DNA from: Takakia lepidozioides
Lineage: Eukaryota > Streptophyta > Takakiopsida > Takakiales > Takakiaceae
Length of the DNA: 64,000 nucleotides
Assembly: GCA_030704615.1 (NCBI GenBank)
Contig: CM060734.1
Span: 56,188,042 to 56,252,041, forward strand
Direction of reading: 5' to 3'
Below are positions 24,676-36,645 of this stretch, in pieces; positions within the stretch are counted from its first letter, which is position 1, and every line of letters starts with the position of its first letter. The translations under genes were made by a program, and so were the position numbers. The notes below the pieces were generated by a model that searched no databases, was not told the origin of the DNA, and worked only from the letters and a program-made list of their open reading frames with translations.

Positions 24676-24730
24676 TAAGTGCCACCAGGTGATTCTGGGC
24701 TCAAATCTTGCTACCTTGTTGGAATCCCCT
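24676..24730 (+). repeat. tRNA-derived SINE-like fragment, family A
   Basis: Reads ACTAAGTGCCACCAGGTGAT followed by TCTGGGCTCAAATCTTGCTA, a third family A copy in tandem with the 24576 copy and in the same orientation. Confidence 0.45.
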
Positions 24731-24802
24731 TCCCTTGGGCCGTGTCTCATGAGCTTTGTGCAACCCTCATGGTTAGGTTACTTTGAAGATGTTGACAATC
24801 CC

Positions 24803-24962
24803 TGGTAAGGACACACACCGCTTCAGTAGTGGTTGTGGGTTCAAACCACAAGCTGGATGTCCTAAAGGTCTCCACCTTCCACGAGAATGTCGGAGCTCTT
24901 TGGGGTCAATAATTTACGCTTGCTTCGGCAACCCATCCACTTTTTTCCTTTTGGGGCTTCCA
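24803..24962 (+). repeat. SINE-like repeat, family B, copy 1
   Basis: The string TGGTTGTGGGTTCAAAC, then GTCC..AAGGT.TCCACCTT, and ATAATTTACGCT toward the end occur in the same order at 25737-25895. The GGGTTCAAAC part is a B-box-like motif. Copies are diverged but collinear over about 150 bp, so this is a dispersed repeat, probably a SINE. Confidence 0.55.
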
Positions 24963-25736
24963 AGGAAACACCAGCCAAAGCAACTAGGCCTACAGGGAGA
25001 AAAAAATAAACCCCCTATTGGGCCATGACAGCAAACAACAAACGGCAGAGAGAGACAGCTAGTAGGGGTTTGAGCCCCAGACCCATAGTTAAATGCACGG
25101 GTTGTGCTATTTTTATTGGCCGAAGGCAGGACTACACAAAGGGTTGTGGAATATAGCACCCATACTCTCCATTCACAAACCCATTAGTTCAAGACTTGGG
25201 TGAAGGGAGTATTACATCCATATTTACAGATGAAATATTGAAACAACATGGAGTTCGGATGGTCAATAGACTGTCTCCCATTTCATTGTCATATTAGACA
25301 AATGGTTGTCCAATATGACAAAGGACAACCGTTGCAAAAATTTGGCAAATCCAGGTCATGGATTCAAAATTACAGTAGGGCAGGGCTTGCATGTACACTG
25401 CATCTGTTTTTCTGAAAGATTTTTTCTTTTCCAAAAATGAGAAGCTCTTAAATCTTATTGAAGAACATGAAAAAAAGCCTTGAGCTACGAAGACAACGGG
25501 TATATTATACCCTATGTTTGGGATAGCGAAAGACGGATAAAAAGGAAAAAGCATGTAAGGAAAAAGAAGAAGCAGAACATACAAACATACGTAACGCTTG
25601 TTCCATGCCACAATGATGTTAATCATTATATTCGATAGCGGCGCCATGAAGAACCATTTTGACAAAGGCGATGACAATTGTAATTTCCTCCCATTTCACT
25701 CTCTTACCCACAAACAACCGGCATGTAGCCCAGTCG

Positions 25737-25895
25737 AAATGGACACATACCATGTTGGATGTGGTTGTGGGTTCAAACTACGGTTTGGTGTGTCATGAAG
25801 GTGTCCACCTTTCAGTTCGAAGGCAGTAGCCCTTGTGGTGAAGAAACGCCATAATTTACGCTCCCTTGGCGAGGCGTCTATATTTTTATTTTATT
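25737..25895 (+). repeat. SINE-like repeat, family B, copy 2
   Basis: Collinear with 24803-24962: GGACACATACC, TGTGGTTGTGGGTTCAAAC, GTGTCCACCTTTCAG and ATAATTTACGCTCCCTTGGC in order, ending in a T/A-rich tail. Same orientation as copy 1. Confidence 0.55.
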
Positions 25896-27603
25896 TTCTT
25901 AGCCATAAATAATTTATTTATTTCAGTAATTAAAAATTACATTTTATTTTATTTTTTAATTATAAAATATTGAACGGGATGCCCAGCATTATTAAAAAAT
26001 AAAACCCTCAGGGGCAATAGACCAGATAGACACACTGAACCGGTGAGGGGTAAAACCCCTAGAGACAGGCTCTAAAGAAGGAATGATCACAAGAGTTGCG
26101 AGGAACAAGACAGGTCCCAGAAGGCCCAAGCGAAAACAAAGGAAAGAGTAGGAACAACCTCAATGAAGGTTCCCACGGAAATCGGATCCCGCAAGTAGCA
26201 GCCACCAACAGGAAAGGCCCCCCATGATATTTACAAGTATGAAAAATATCTTTACCATGCCATGGGAACGTGCGGATTCCGGTTTGGTTCCCAGAGTTGA
26301 AGGAGGTATATAAATGAACAGAGTGGATGATAACAAGGAGGTTACGAATGAAAGATATGGATGATAGCAGCGCGCATCATGATTGTAGAATGGTCAACTC
26401 ACAGGAACGGTTTCCCACGCACCGCTGGATGGACTCCACTTGTCCGGAGCGATTTCCCGCCCTACAGCAACGCGATGCTTCGCACGCGTGAGAAGAGCTC
26501 CATCATCATCATGCGCCTCATGCCATACAACCCAGCAGTAAGTTACTAGTGAATAGTAAGTTACTAGTGCGTTAGTGAGGCTGCCGACAGTGACCAACTA
26601 GATCATGCGCGGATGGATGAATGAAGTCTAAGGCCAACGTTCGTCGTGCTCTCGCGGGCTCGCAATCCCACACACTATGCAATGCGAAATGATGGATGAA
26701 TGTGGATGCTTGAATGAACGATGCGGATGGATAGAGGCGGAGGGGATAAAGGGCGGGCCTAGTCTACGGGGGGGGCATGTGAGGCGACGGCTAACGGCTG
26801 CGTGTCAGAGGCCATGTGCGAGGGCCATGATGGCATGGCAGCCATGACATCATCCAGATAGCACGGCCGCGCCATCATGCCATCACCATGGCAGCATGTG
26901 CGTCACCATCTACGGATGGCATGGCTGTGGGGCAGGCGTGGGCCTGCCCGCGCTGGAGCTGCCCGTCGTCTCGCACCTCACGCCCACGCCCTCTCTCTCT
27001 CCCGCTGTTTGCTGTTTGCTCACCTCCCTTTCCACTCCCAGTTTCGCTCTCACGGCTGCGGAAGATTGCTCACCGTTTTTTGAGCAACCCCTCGTTAGAA
27101 CTGTGTTTTGACTAAGCACGGTACTGGTTTTTAGGGCACGCACTTTTCAAAGAGGTCAAGGAGGATTGGTGGCCGGTTGATCGATTCCCCAACTCCATAC
27201 TTACGACATATTGCACCTTCTTCTCGCGCTTTTCCTGGCACTCACATGCACCCACGCTCACTCTGTGCAAACATCCTTCTTTCTTGCCTACCGTTCTTTT
27301 GACCCAACAACTTCTGCTGACCCCACGCAATTTCTTGTAGTTGGAATGAGCGAAAAAAAATATGTATTGAACTTCTACACGAGAATAATTCCTCATAGGA
27401 AACATGCGACTAATAATACCGACAAACTGTTGGCAACTCATTTGCCTTGGTCTTATTTTTAGGTGATACCCCCCAAGGACCACTCGCAAGTGAGGCCCCT
27501 TAATCAACCTCTTTGGGAGTAACGTCGTCACCCTAAGTGAGGTGCAAGTGCAAGGACATGGGACACCGTCCGAAGGGGAAGTTAATAACAGACGCAACTA
27601 GGT
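25896..27603. other. Non-genic interval
   Basis: A/T-rich to about 26000, then unremarkable. From about 26600 the motif GGATGAATG recurs several times (26610-26720) in a GC-rich context. No domain-bearing reading frame is seen. Confidence 0.45.
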
Positions 27604-27665
27604 AGAAAGATCTGAAGCCAGAATCACCTGGGTGGCACGAGGTACCCAACTGAGTTACCAACTGG
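27604..27665 (-). repeat. tRNA-derived SINE-like fragment, family A
   Basis: The - strand reads GTTGGTAACTCAGTTGGGTA (A-box-like) and then GTGCCACCCAGGTGATTCTG, the family A core. It is one of the two copies with a visible A-box-like half; the other is at 34684. Confidence 0.45.
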
Positions 27666-30600
27666 TCGGAGTGAAAACCATCTCACAAATTTTGGAAGAG
27701 GCAGAAGTTTGCAGAAAGGAAAGTGGGGAGGAGACAGAAACAAAACACTATCTTGCTTTTGCTGTGTACTTGTTGTCCAGCTTCCCAACAACTTACTTAC
27801 ACAAAGGTGTGTCTGGTTGAAAAATCGCAAGGGTCAGAAGGATCCTTGTGTACAGCAGGCAACATATATACCCCCCTTGCGAGAGCATGTTTGGCACCGC
27901 CCCAACGCAAGTTGACAAGCGCAGACAGACACAAGGACCGAAGCAGAAGAGATGAATGAAGGGGGGGCAGGACGGGGGCAGGACGGGGGCAGCCCCTTCA
28001 CTCCCCGTGTCCCTACGGGCAGAGCCCGTGAATACCAAAAGGGCAAATGGATGGATGAAGGCGGTCGGATGAATGGGTGCGTAGGGTGTACAGCGCGTCG
28101 CCGTCCGTCCGCGGGATGCCGCGCTGGTCGGATGCCAGCGCGGGTCCGACACAGATTTGACCCGGCAGCCACCCGACCCGACCCAACCCGACCCTGCACT
28201 TTGTCCGGCGATTGCTGCCCCCCCAGAAATCCGGCATCTTGTCTTATTATGTTCCGCTTGTTTTTTGCTGTTCTCGACGTCTGAAAAAAGCGCGGCGGAA
28301 TCGCAAGTTGCGATGTGTTGACCGCTGGACGGACGAACGACGGACGACGAATAATAATAGTCATGATTGATCAAATATTTGGCAGTTTGGCTATCTCGAT
28401 TTGGTATCGCTTTTCTTTTATGTGTCGGCCCAAAGGTACAGCGCTGCTCTTTATATCCGAGTACCTGGGTCACTAACTGTGCCTGCAGTTAGTCGCTGTG
28501 TTTAAGGCTCCAGGTCACTAACCTAGACCCGAGCGCGGCCCACGCGGCTCCTGCGCGGCTGGTACGGCGCGGTGTAATAAAAGAGTCCTTCACGCACGCC
28601 GTCACCCGGAATCGCAAACATGGGAACGGGTTGGGAACGAGGAGCCCTTTTCCCGCTGTATTTTGACGAAACATGTTTTGTCTTGCTATGTCGAGGCCCA
28701 CTGGCTGATCAGCTTTCAAGTGTGGAGGGGATTCTGCCGAGGGCCCAATGGCTTTCTAGCAAAGTATTGGCGGAGAGTGGACCCCTTATCGAGATCCCTC
28801 CTTCTGTCATTCCTCTCTCTCTTTTGTGGGCTGGGGTGTATGATTCGTCATGTTGTGATGTGGGATCCATTGTACTTCAAGGAATTGTAAAAGACGGTCC
28901 AGACAGAGTATTGAAGCAAATTATTTAGCCGTGTAGTTTCCACACTTGTCCTGACATTCTCTATTCCTACGGTGCTCAATTTTCCAGTCAGACCGTGCAT
29001 CATGCTGCAATGCAGTGGTATCTTTGGAATTCTGTGTTCCCTTGTTCTGTGAATCCTCGACGTTGTGCGATTCCCTGTTAAATTAATGCGCTACAACATC
29101 CCTCCGATAGCGAGAAGATAAACACATATGGTAGACAAGTTTTTCTGGGAATTAGGTATGCAATATTGAATGAACTCAACACTTGTGCAGTTAATTAAAG
29201 AGGCCCAATATGCGGCAGTGTGCCTAGCAAAAATATTGACTTGAACTGGGGGCATGGCCCACTCTCACTGCAAGTAGCTTCTGTCAGTAGCTCCGGACAC
29301 GGCGATACCTTCCTGGCTTCTGGGGACTGCCTCTAGACCTGTGTTGTTAAAAACTCCCATGAGGGCATCTAACGAACCATTCACAGCTAACCATTGACAG
29401 CATTATTAGCCCAGAAAGCTGTAATCAATCATTGACCTAAGCTTCGTAGTAATCAACAAAACAAACCTCTTCAATATTTCACCAAGACCCATGATGAGAG
29501 ACACAGCGTGGTTTTACCCGCCTAGTCTGGTGAACTGTTTGCAGTAGCTTAAACATGTAGACCTCCATTCCATTCCTCTGTACCAGTCTCTAGTGCAAAG
29601 CAAAACAGACAGTAGGCTATCGTGTTGGGAAGAGAAAACAGAAGTTTCAAACTTATGGTAGCCTATACGGCTGTGAGGACGCTTGCACTTGCATGGCTTG
29701 ACGCATGCAACCAAATCGGAGTTGCCAATGAGCTGCCAATGCTGCCAGCCAAAGCTCCTGGCTATGGCTGCTCCCTACATTCTTGCCGGTACGTGCAACC
29801 CCTCCTTACACACTTTTTTGATAACCAAAAGTGTGCCCCCTCTCCTCCACCGTGAGCAGATCAGGAGAGAGGGCGAGAGTACTGTGGGACCTTCGAAAAA
29901 AAAACACGGTTACACCTCTCTGATATACACCTAGACGACGGGGAAGAAGCCAAGAGGCATTCAATGAAACTCATCCATAAATGCCCCACCTTAATGACTC
30001 TTGTCAAACCCCCCCCCCCGCCCAGGTCCATGTTAATTAACACTGCTAATCAAAATGTTGGTTCATAAATCATCACTTCTCCCTTGCTCGACCTCCACTT
30101 TTCATTCGCCCTCTTTGTAGCCATCACATCCGCAGCTCTCTCATTTGTCCTTGCAAAACACAGCAAAGCAACTGTCGTCGCGACATCTCCCTGCAACTAA
30201 TTCCAACCCTTTCGACCACTTTCCCGCCAGGCCCATCACATTACACTTTTATGGCTTGCCGCCCAAAATTTATATCCCCCACAAGCGAAACCACTGGCCA
30301 CATTATAATCAGTCTCCCGTCGCGTTCACCCTAATAATCCCCACGCATCCTTGACACCTCCATCATCACCCCTCTCTTGTCTCTTTTCCTCCCCCCCCCC
30401 CGCCACGCCTTTACCACGCAACCAACATGAGTAAAAAGCTTGCCACACACACCCACGCAGTACGCCGGGCCGCACACATGGGACGGGCCGGGCCGGGCCG
30501 TGGCACATGCCCATATCTGCGATCCGATTCTGCGCCCCTCATGTGCTTCCCCCCCGCCCGTCTCTTTCGCCCCTAACCCCACCCGTCACCCAAGCCGAGT

Positions 30601-33060
30601 CGGGTTAGGGTAACCCGGCACGCAGCCCGCGGGCCGCGACCGGTGGTCGCAGGCCGCATGGAAAAGCGCGCCTTGACGCTGGCACCCGGCAGGGATCCAC
30701 CGGACGGCGTCCGGCAGAGGCGGCTGGGCGTGATTCGCCGACCGCTCGACCAGGATTCGGTGCGCGGCTCGTGTCTGCGGCTGCCGCGGCCTGCCCGCCT
30801 GACAGGCGGGCAGTGATTGCGATTACGGCCCTGCTCCTAATCACTCGCACTAATTCCTGGCTAATTAACGCGCCATCAACGCTGTACTCACCCCGTCGCA
30901 TCCGCGGTCATACTTGGTAACATCGCCTTTACGCCCAATCAGCCCTGCGGTAAATACGACTAGACCCGCAGTAGTTACCGTATTCATTCTCGTGTACGTA
31001 TTTTGTAGCGTTTGTCGATCCACGGAGAATATAGGTCGTAGGGCAGGGCGGGTAGGCCGTGGGGTGATCAGCGCAGGCAGCCGAGGCTTCTGCGGTCGGC
31101 CGTGCAGCTGTACGTCCGGCTACTCTACTGTACGTACCGGCGATCTGAGGCGGCCGGCCGGGCGCCCTCCAACGGTAATCTCCGAATATGCGCCCCCCCC
31201 AAGTTTGCTTCGCTGCCCTGCCCTCTTCCAACGGTCCTGCGGCCCATGCCCATCCATACATCTCCATCATGTGCATCATCATGTGGTCATGTATGCATTT
31301 TCATCGGAAAATATAATTGGTGCATGAGTTTGACCGTGGGTTAAAGTTGAAGCAGGGGTAATGAGTAGTGACTGGGTGGTGAAAATTATGAAGCGGTCTG
31401 TTGCATGGGCAGCTGAACGTGCATGAGTCGTAGGGTGGCGATATAATGAAAATATTCTGTTGAGGGATTCCAGTCTGCGAGGCGGGATTGGAGGGTGGAA
31501 CACTGAGGGCTTCCATTTACTTTGTGGCTGTACTTACTTACCGGGACACTGTCTGGCAGCACAAAACAGGAACCGGGAGAAATGATACTGCAGATCATTG
31601 CACCTGCACTTTTACTGCTTTATTTGGAAGCAAATCCACCCCCCCCCCTTATTTCCCTAAGTTTTAAATAGACATCAATCAAATATATAACTTTATACTA
31701 AAAATTTAAAATAAATTTAATATCAAATCATGATATGATATAACCCAGTGTGGCAGTTTTTATTTTCCTCATTTTCACAATGAAACTTCCTCGTACTTAC
31801 TTTTTATGATTCCATCATTCCCCTCCAACCTTATTGGCTAACAACCTAGTCTACAGTGAGGCATAGGGTTCACAAGAAGGACCCAAAATTCAAACACTTT
31901 TGTCAGACTTTTTTTTTCTAATAATATCAGATGTCTGTTGAATGGGTTATATTTTACTTTTTCTTCTTGTTTTCTGGAAAGGAAATCCTGGGAGGCACTA
32001 TTATGTCAGCATTCCTCTTGACCCAACATATTTGATCTGCCTGACTTTGGTGGAGAGGAGTGAATGGTGCAGCACCTGAGTGAGATCCAGTAGGGGCACT
32101 GCATGCTGGTCACATCCCCAAGTTTATTTGCCATATCCAGGCCCTTTAAAAGCTGTCATGCTCAAATAATGCTATACTATTCCACCCCAGCCTTCAGTTT
32201 GTTGACCTGCAAAAAACATTTACTTTTTTTTTTCTTACTTCATACATTGGAAAGACATTGAAGGACCAAATATACCAACCTATTTGAAAAGCAAAAATGT
32301 AAGGGGTGGAACCTGCAGTACTGGTGACCTGCTAAAAGTCTTTGCATAATAATACCTCATTATCCACCAAGCTCCATAAATAGTAATAGTTGGCCAAACT
32401 TCCTAATGTTATTGATCACCCTGCTGGATAGTAAATGAACCTCTACATACATAGGTCAGTCTTCACGCAACCAACCTTTTTATTTATTTATTTATTTTTA
32501 AAAAGAAAAAAAGCAACCCAACTTTCCTTTAGCCAATCCTCAGAGAGGTCGGTCTCTTTGGAATCCAATGTGGAGCTTGTAATCTGAATTTTGGGATTAG
32601 AGAAGACGGATCTGCAAAGCTGATGATGGTCGGGGCTATCATAATGAAGATCATCATTACCAAGAACTTGAGCTTAGCTGCTTTAGTCATCATGGAAAGC
32701 ATACTAGTCTCTATGTATGACTACTCAATGCTTGTCACCATAATTTCGGAATTATGAGATAAGAATCAAAATCATCAATCATAATTTAAAAAAATTTGAG
32801 GCAGAGAATCAATATCCTGAAATGGTTTTTTAAGTTATCTACCATATAATACCCCTCAACTAACAGAATGTTCCCAAAAAACCTAACTTCATCTAAAACG
32901 AGCTCATGGGTTTCGATTGGTCATCCAATTCCCAAACATTTTAAGCACACAGTTTCATCTATCAATGTCGTGTGCCATCCACCCAACACCAAACGTTTTT
33001 AGGGCTAACCAACCCTGCTTGGTTTGCGGCCCACTTCCGACCGGGAAGCAACAGGCCGCG
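27666..33060. other. Non-genic interval with GC-rich patches
   Basis: GC-rich patches (about 27950-28250 with CGACCCGACCCAACCCGACC runs, 30450-31250 with GGGCCGGGCCGGGCC) alternate with AT-rich parts (31650-32900). Long open frames in the GC-rich patches exist on both strands at once and carry no domain, so they look like composition artefacts. Nothing else is supportable. Confidence 0.45.
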
Positions 33061-33094
33061 CCGGTAAAGCCTGCCAGTCGTCCCCCGAGCCTGC

Positions 33095-33129
33095 CACGTG
33101 CCAGTGTGCCACCGTACGAAAACCACGTG
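33095..33129. promoter_or_regulatory. Pair of G-box (CACGTG) motifs in a GC-rich patch
   Basis: CACGTG occurs at 33095-33100 and 33124-33129, within a GC-rich block of about 400 bp. An AATATATAC TATA-like string follows at about 33471. This resembles a plant promoter, but no downstream gene is visible up to 35 kb. It may be a relic or chance. Confidence 0.25.
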
Positions 33130-34683
33130 AACGAGAAACGTGGCGTCTCTCGGTTGCCTGCAGCCAGCCACTGCCGTACCCTGCGTTTCCGTGGGCCCAC
33201 CCCCAACTTTCCCGTGATTGGCTCCCCCCTGCCCGGCCCGCTATCCGGCATGACTGGCCTGGCCGGTCACAGTCGCCGGCGTGCGGTAGGTGCGGCTGAC
33301 CTCCATTTCCGGCGCCCCCATTCCTGTTGGGGCCGGTTCCGCCGCAGTTTCGCCACAACTCACTTGTGGCTACTGCGCGGGCCCACGCTCTTTTTTTGGT
33401 CGGCAGGCGATAATGTAAAAAACGATAAAGCAGAAAAGGCGCAGATTGTCCGCAGGGCGCAGTTACAGGGAATATATACACGAAATGGTATGGAAGGGAT
33501 GACGTGCAGTGGCGCTCAGATATTTGGGCAGCGCGAGTTGATTTGCGAGTAATAAAAGAGGGTAGGTACGTGGCGGGGTGAGGTCAGGGATGGTGTCACT
33601 GGGGTTGAACCGTTATGTTGTTGTTACACCGTCGTCACTGTTGATGTCGGCCGTTCGCCTTTGCTTTCCTTTTTCTAATATGCTTCATTCATCTTTTGGT
33701 AAATTTATTGATCACAATCATATCCGACACAATCGTAAAGCCTAGCAAGGATACCTCGATCTCAGTTAGTTGCCATTTCAAAGTGTTTTAATATTCTCGT
33801 GTTGTTCGATTTCCAGTATTAAAATCCTCTAAACCCTGTCGAGCTAAAGAATCTTTGGAAAGTTCTGATGAGGCACATTTTTGTTTGTGCAGGAAAGCAT
33901 CTCTCGCAGGTCTCACTCATAAATAAATTGATCTAGTCTACAAGTCAAGCAGGGGCAGCTCCACCTTTCTCGTCTCATCCCCTGCAGTTCAGCGCCTCAA
34001 AGCTGATTTTCATACATCCAGCTCGAATGTCCGCAACCAAAGGTTTGTTGGTGGAATCTTACGTCGTCAATATCAATCTATGTGATTCCTCGCATGCCAT
34101 CAATCAGAATGTTGTGTGTTCCCCAACTCCGGAACAAGTTTGTAGACTCGGAGGCGAATTTGTTTTCGGCATTGCTCACTATTTTGTCGTAACAGCACAT
34201 CATCCTCATCCTCACTTTACACGCAAGAGATTTTGGCGGGGGCAAGAAGATATGGTCGTCCCTAGCCTCAAGACCCGGCCCCTAACTCCGGGAGGGAAGA
34301 GGCTTGCCAACGCACCTTCCCAAGGGGCTCATGGCCCGAGACGGAAGAGAGGGACTGATGGTGGGCCAGAAGCAGCCGAAAGTGAAGCGAAGCGCAGCGT
34401 AGCATATCGGAATGCCATGGCCCACGCCCAGCTTTCTCATGTAATGTATGCAATCTGCTTCGGCCATGTGTTTGCACCTAGGCTTTCCTTTTTCAGTTTT
34501 TTTTCCCAATTTTCCTAAATGCTGCTCTCGCAAATCGAGTTCTTTCTAGTCGCCCAAGTCGGAGAAGAACAAGAGTGAAGATTTCAGGGCACCACAAGCA
34601 AATTACCTCCAATTCATCTACATTTTTTTATTAAAAAGAGAGATGGGTTCTTCCCCTTTCCAGAAACAAAAAGACTCACCAGT

Positions 34684-34757
34684 CGGTAAGCTCAGTTGGA
34701 CAGTGCACAGTGTGTCATCCAAATGATTTTGGGTTGAAATCTTGCTAACTTGTTAGG
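34684..34757 (+). repeat. tRNA-derived SINE-like head, family A
   Basis: GTAAGCTCAGTTGGACAG is an A-box-like tRNA start. TTTTGGGTTGAAATCTTGCT, about 35 bases on, is the B-box half. The downstream CTAACTTGTTAGG matches the CTACCTTGTTGG of other family A copies. It is the most complete tRNA head of the family here. Confidence 0.5.
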
Positions 34758-35926
34758 TGTGGTATTTTCTACCCTAGGGTATTGGGTTTCAGTAAAGGAT
34801 TGAATTTGTATGTAGTAAGAGAGAAATGGTGAAGTTGGTTGGATGGGGGTAGGGTGGTAGGTAGCAGCGTAGGTAGGCAGGCAACTCGTGTTTGAAGCAG
34901 AGTAATTAGGAGTGGGAAGGATAGCAAAAAAGGTGATGAGTATGTTTGATGATCATTAGACTTGAAAAGCAGGCTACAGTGCACGCAATCATGATTGTCT
35001 CTCTGGTTTTTCTGAGTAAGAGAGGTACTGTGGAAGCAACGTCAAGCTTGGGTATATGTAGACTTTCAAATCTTTGGGGAGGTCTACCAGTTGCATTGCT
35101 TTTAAAATTTATGCATTTCCAACGGAATGTACAATAGTACCCCTATGGCATGAAGTTTTAATAATTTTTTCTTTAAAAAATAAAAGGTCAGGCCCTGTAA
35201 TTCATATTAATATGAAGTTGTCTTGGAGGCATGAAGTTATACAAGTTACATTTGTTCAAGGGTAGGAGTTGGCATCTTTTATACTTTTTGAGCAGATGAC
35301 AAAAGCTTGCAACAGTTTAATGTATTGTGTGCTACCACATGTTATGATATTGCCATGTAATTTGTCACAACAACAATGATTACAGTTCCAGGAAGGCACC
35401 ATTCAACACTATCACTAGTTTACATATTATTATGGATCTATGGAAGTTGATCTAAAAATAAAATGCAAGGGTTTAGGATCTACACAAATGAAATGTAGTG
35501 GCGGCCATGAATAATGGGGGATTCCTAATCGGTCTATTTAGTCTTATATTGTGGACATCTTGAAAATTTTGCTTGTGAATTTTCTATAAAAACGTACTCA
35601 CTATAAGATTGAACACAATCCAATAAGGTTAGGTTTTAAAAAAAACCAGAACTACTTTAACTTCATTGATAGTCGAATGAAACAACAGATTTGATCGATA
35701 ATTTATACTATCATTTACAAATTTACTCTTTTATTATTCTTTAAACCCAATACGTATGGATGAGTACATGACATAAGAAAATGAGGTCAATGTTTCTCAA
35801 ATCGATAAATTTGTTTGGGAAATAATATTGTTTGCTTTGCACTCATTGCTATATTCTCTCAACCAGTAATAAATTATAAAAAACCAGTATACCGACCTAG
35901 CTTCCCGGTCAGCTCCCTTCTCCAAA
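34758..35926. other. Non-genic interval
   Basis: AT-rich sequence with no recognisable gene. The last part may belong to the LINE that starts to be readable at 35927. Confidence 0.45.
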
Positions 35927-36434
35927 ATGGAGCTTGGTTTGGCATCGGAAAAGCTCGGCTCTTTCAAATCTCTAGGGCTGGATGGGATACCTAACGAATT
36001 CTTCAAAGCCATTTGGCTGATTAGTGAAGACTTCTTGGCCATGACTCAAGACATTCTTGCGAAAGGCTTGATGCCGTCCCAGCTCTCTCAGGGTCTCATT
36101 ACCATAATTTTCAAAAAAAAGAATAGAGATGACATTAAGAATTATAGACCCATTACTCCTCTGAATTTTGTTTACTGCAAGATCATTATTCGCCCTGAAC
36201 AAACTGGGTTCCTTAAGAAGCGTATGATCCTTGATAACATCCTGTTGGTCAACAAAGCCCTGCATCATGTTTATGTTTCAAGTCAGCCTCTGCCTCTCCT
36301 AATGTTAGACTTCGAGAAGGCCTTCGATAACATAGGATGTGATTATATCTTTGCTGCAATTGAAAAATGCGATATTGTGGGTGACTTCTTGAGTTGGATC
36401 AAGATTCTTATTTCTTCTGCCAGCAGTAAGGTTA
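35927..36434 (+). pseudogene. LINE reverse transcriptase fragment, part 1
   Basis: Translation contains LDGIPNEFFKAIW, KNYRPITPLNFVY, RPEQTGFLKKRMILDN and LLMLDFEKAFDNIG, the ordered RT motifs of plant non-LTR elements (the DFEKAFD block holds the first catalytic Asp). A segment between NFVY and RPEQTG is deleted. The frame is cut at 36434 by the 36435-38934 insertion and resumes at 38935. It has no endonuclease part and no start, so it is a 5'-truncated fossil. Confidence 0.88.
36424..36434 (+). repeat. Target site duplication, left (11 bp)
   Basis: CAGTAAGGTTA here is repeated exactly at 38935-38945, bracketing the 36435-38934 insertion. Removing the insert and one copy joins the two LINE RT parts in frame. 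Confidence 0.85.
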
Positions 36435-36548
36435 GAGAGAGAAGACTCCAGCCGAAGCTGGCGTAACTAAGAGCCACTTCGCCTTGCGGCTACTGCCCCC
36501 TGTCGGGGGTGGGCCCTATATAAAAGACAGGTGACCGGTTGGTCACCT
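36435..36548 (-). other. Structured 3' end of the non-LTR-like element (copy 1)
   Basis: In the sense (- strand) direction there are three hairpins in order. The first is AGGTGACC-loop-GGTCACCT (36548-36529). The second is CCCCC-GACA-GGGGG (36509-36496). The third is CCAGC-TTCG-GCTGG (36461-36448), about 13 nt before the insertion border. Equivalent hairpins occur in copy 2 (57418-57435, 57383-57396, 57335-57348). The last two also occur at 59487-59500 and 59439-59452. Stem bases change in a compensatory way. Likely the RNA signal recognised by the element's reverse transcriptase. Confidence 0.65.
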
Positions 36549-36645
36549 AGTAACCAGGGTATGTGTGTTGTGGTGCTAGAAAGGAGAATGAGGGGTACCA
36601 TGGGGGGGTAGGGGGGGGGGGGGGGGGGGGGGTGCCTTAGGGTTC

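Noticed and set aside
27793-28473. 226-codon frame on the - strand
   Set aside because: Lies in a GC-rich patch with long frames on both strands at once and has no known domain.
32917-33552. 211-codon frame on the + strand
   Set aside because: Composition-driven frame in a GC-rich patch; translation looks random and antisense frames are equally long.
34027-34518. 163-codon frame on the + strand
   Set aside because: No recognisable motif, and antisense frames of similar quality.
34684-34757. A functional tRNA gene
   Set aside because: Box spacing fits, but the cloverleaf is broken and the sequence recurs as a dispersed repeat.
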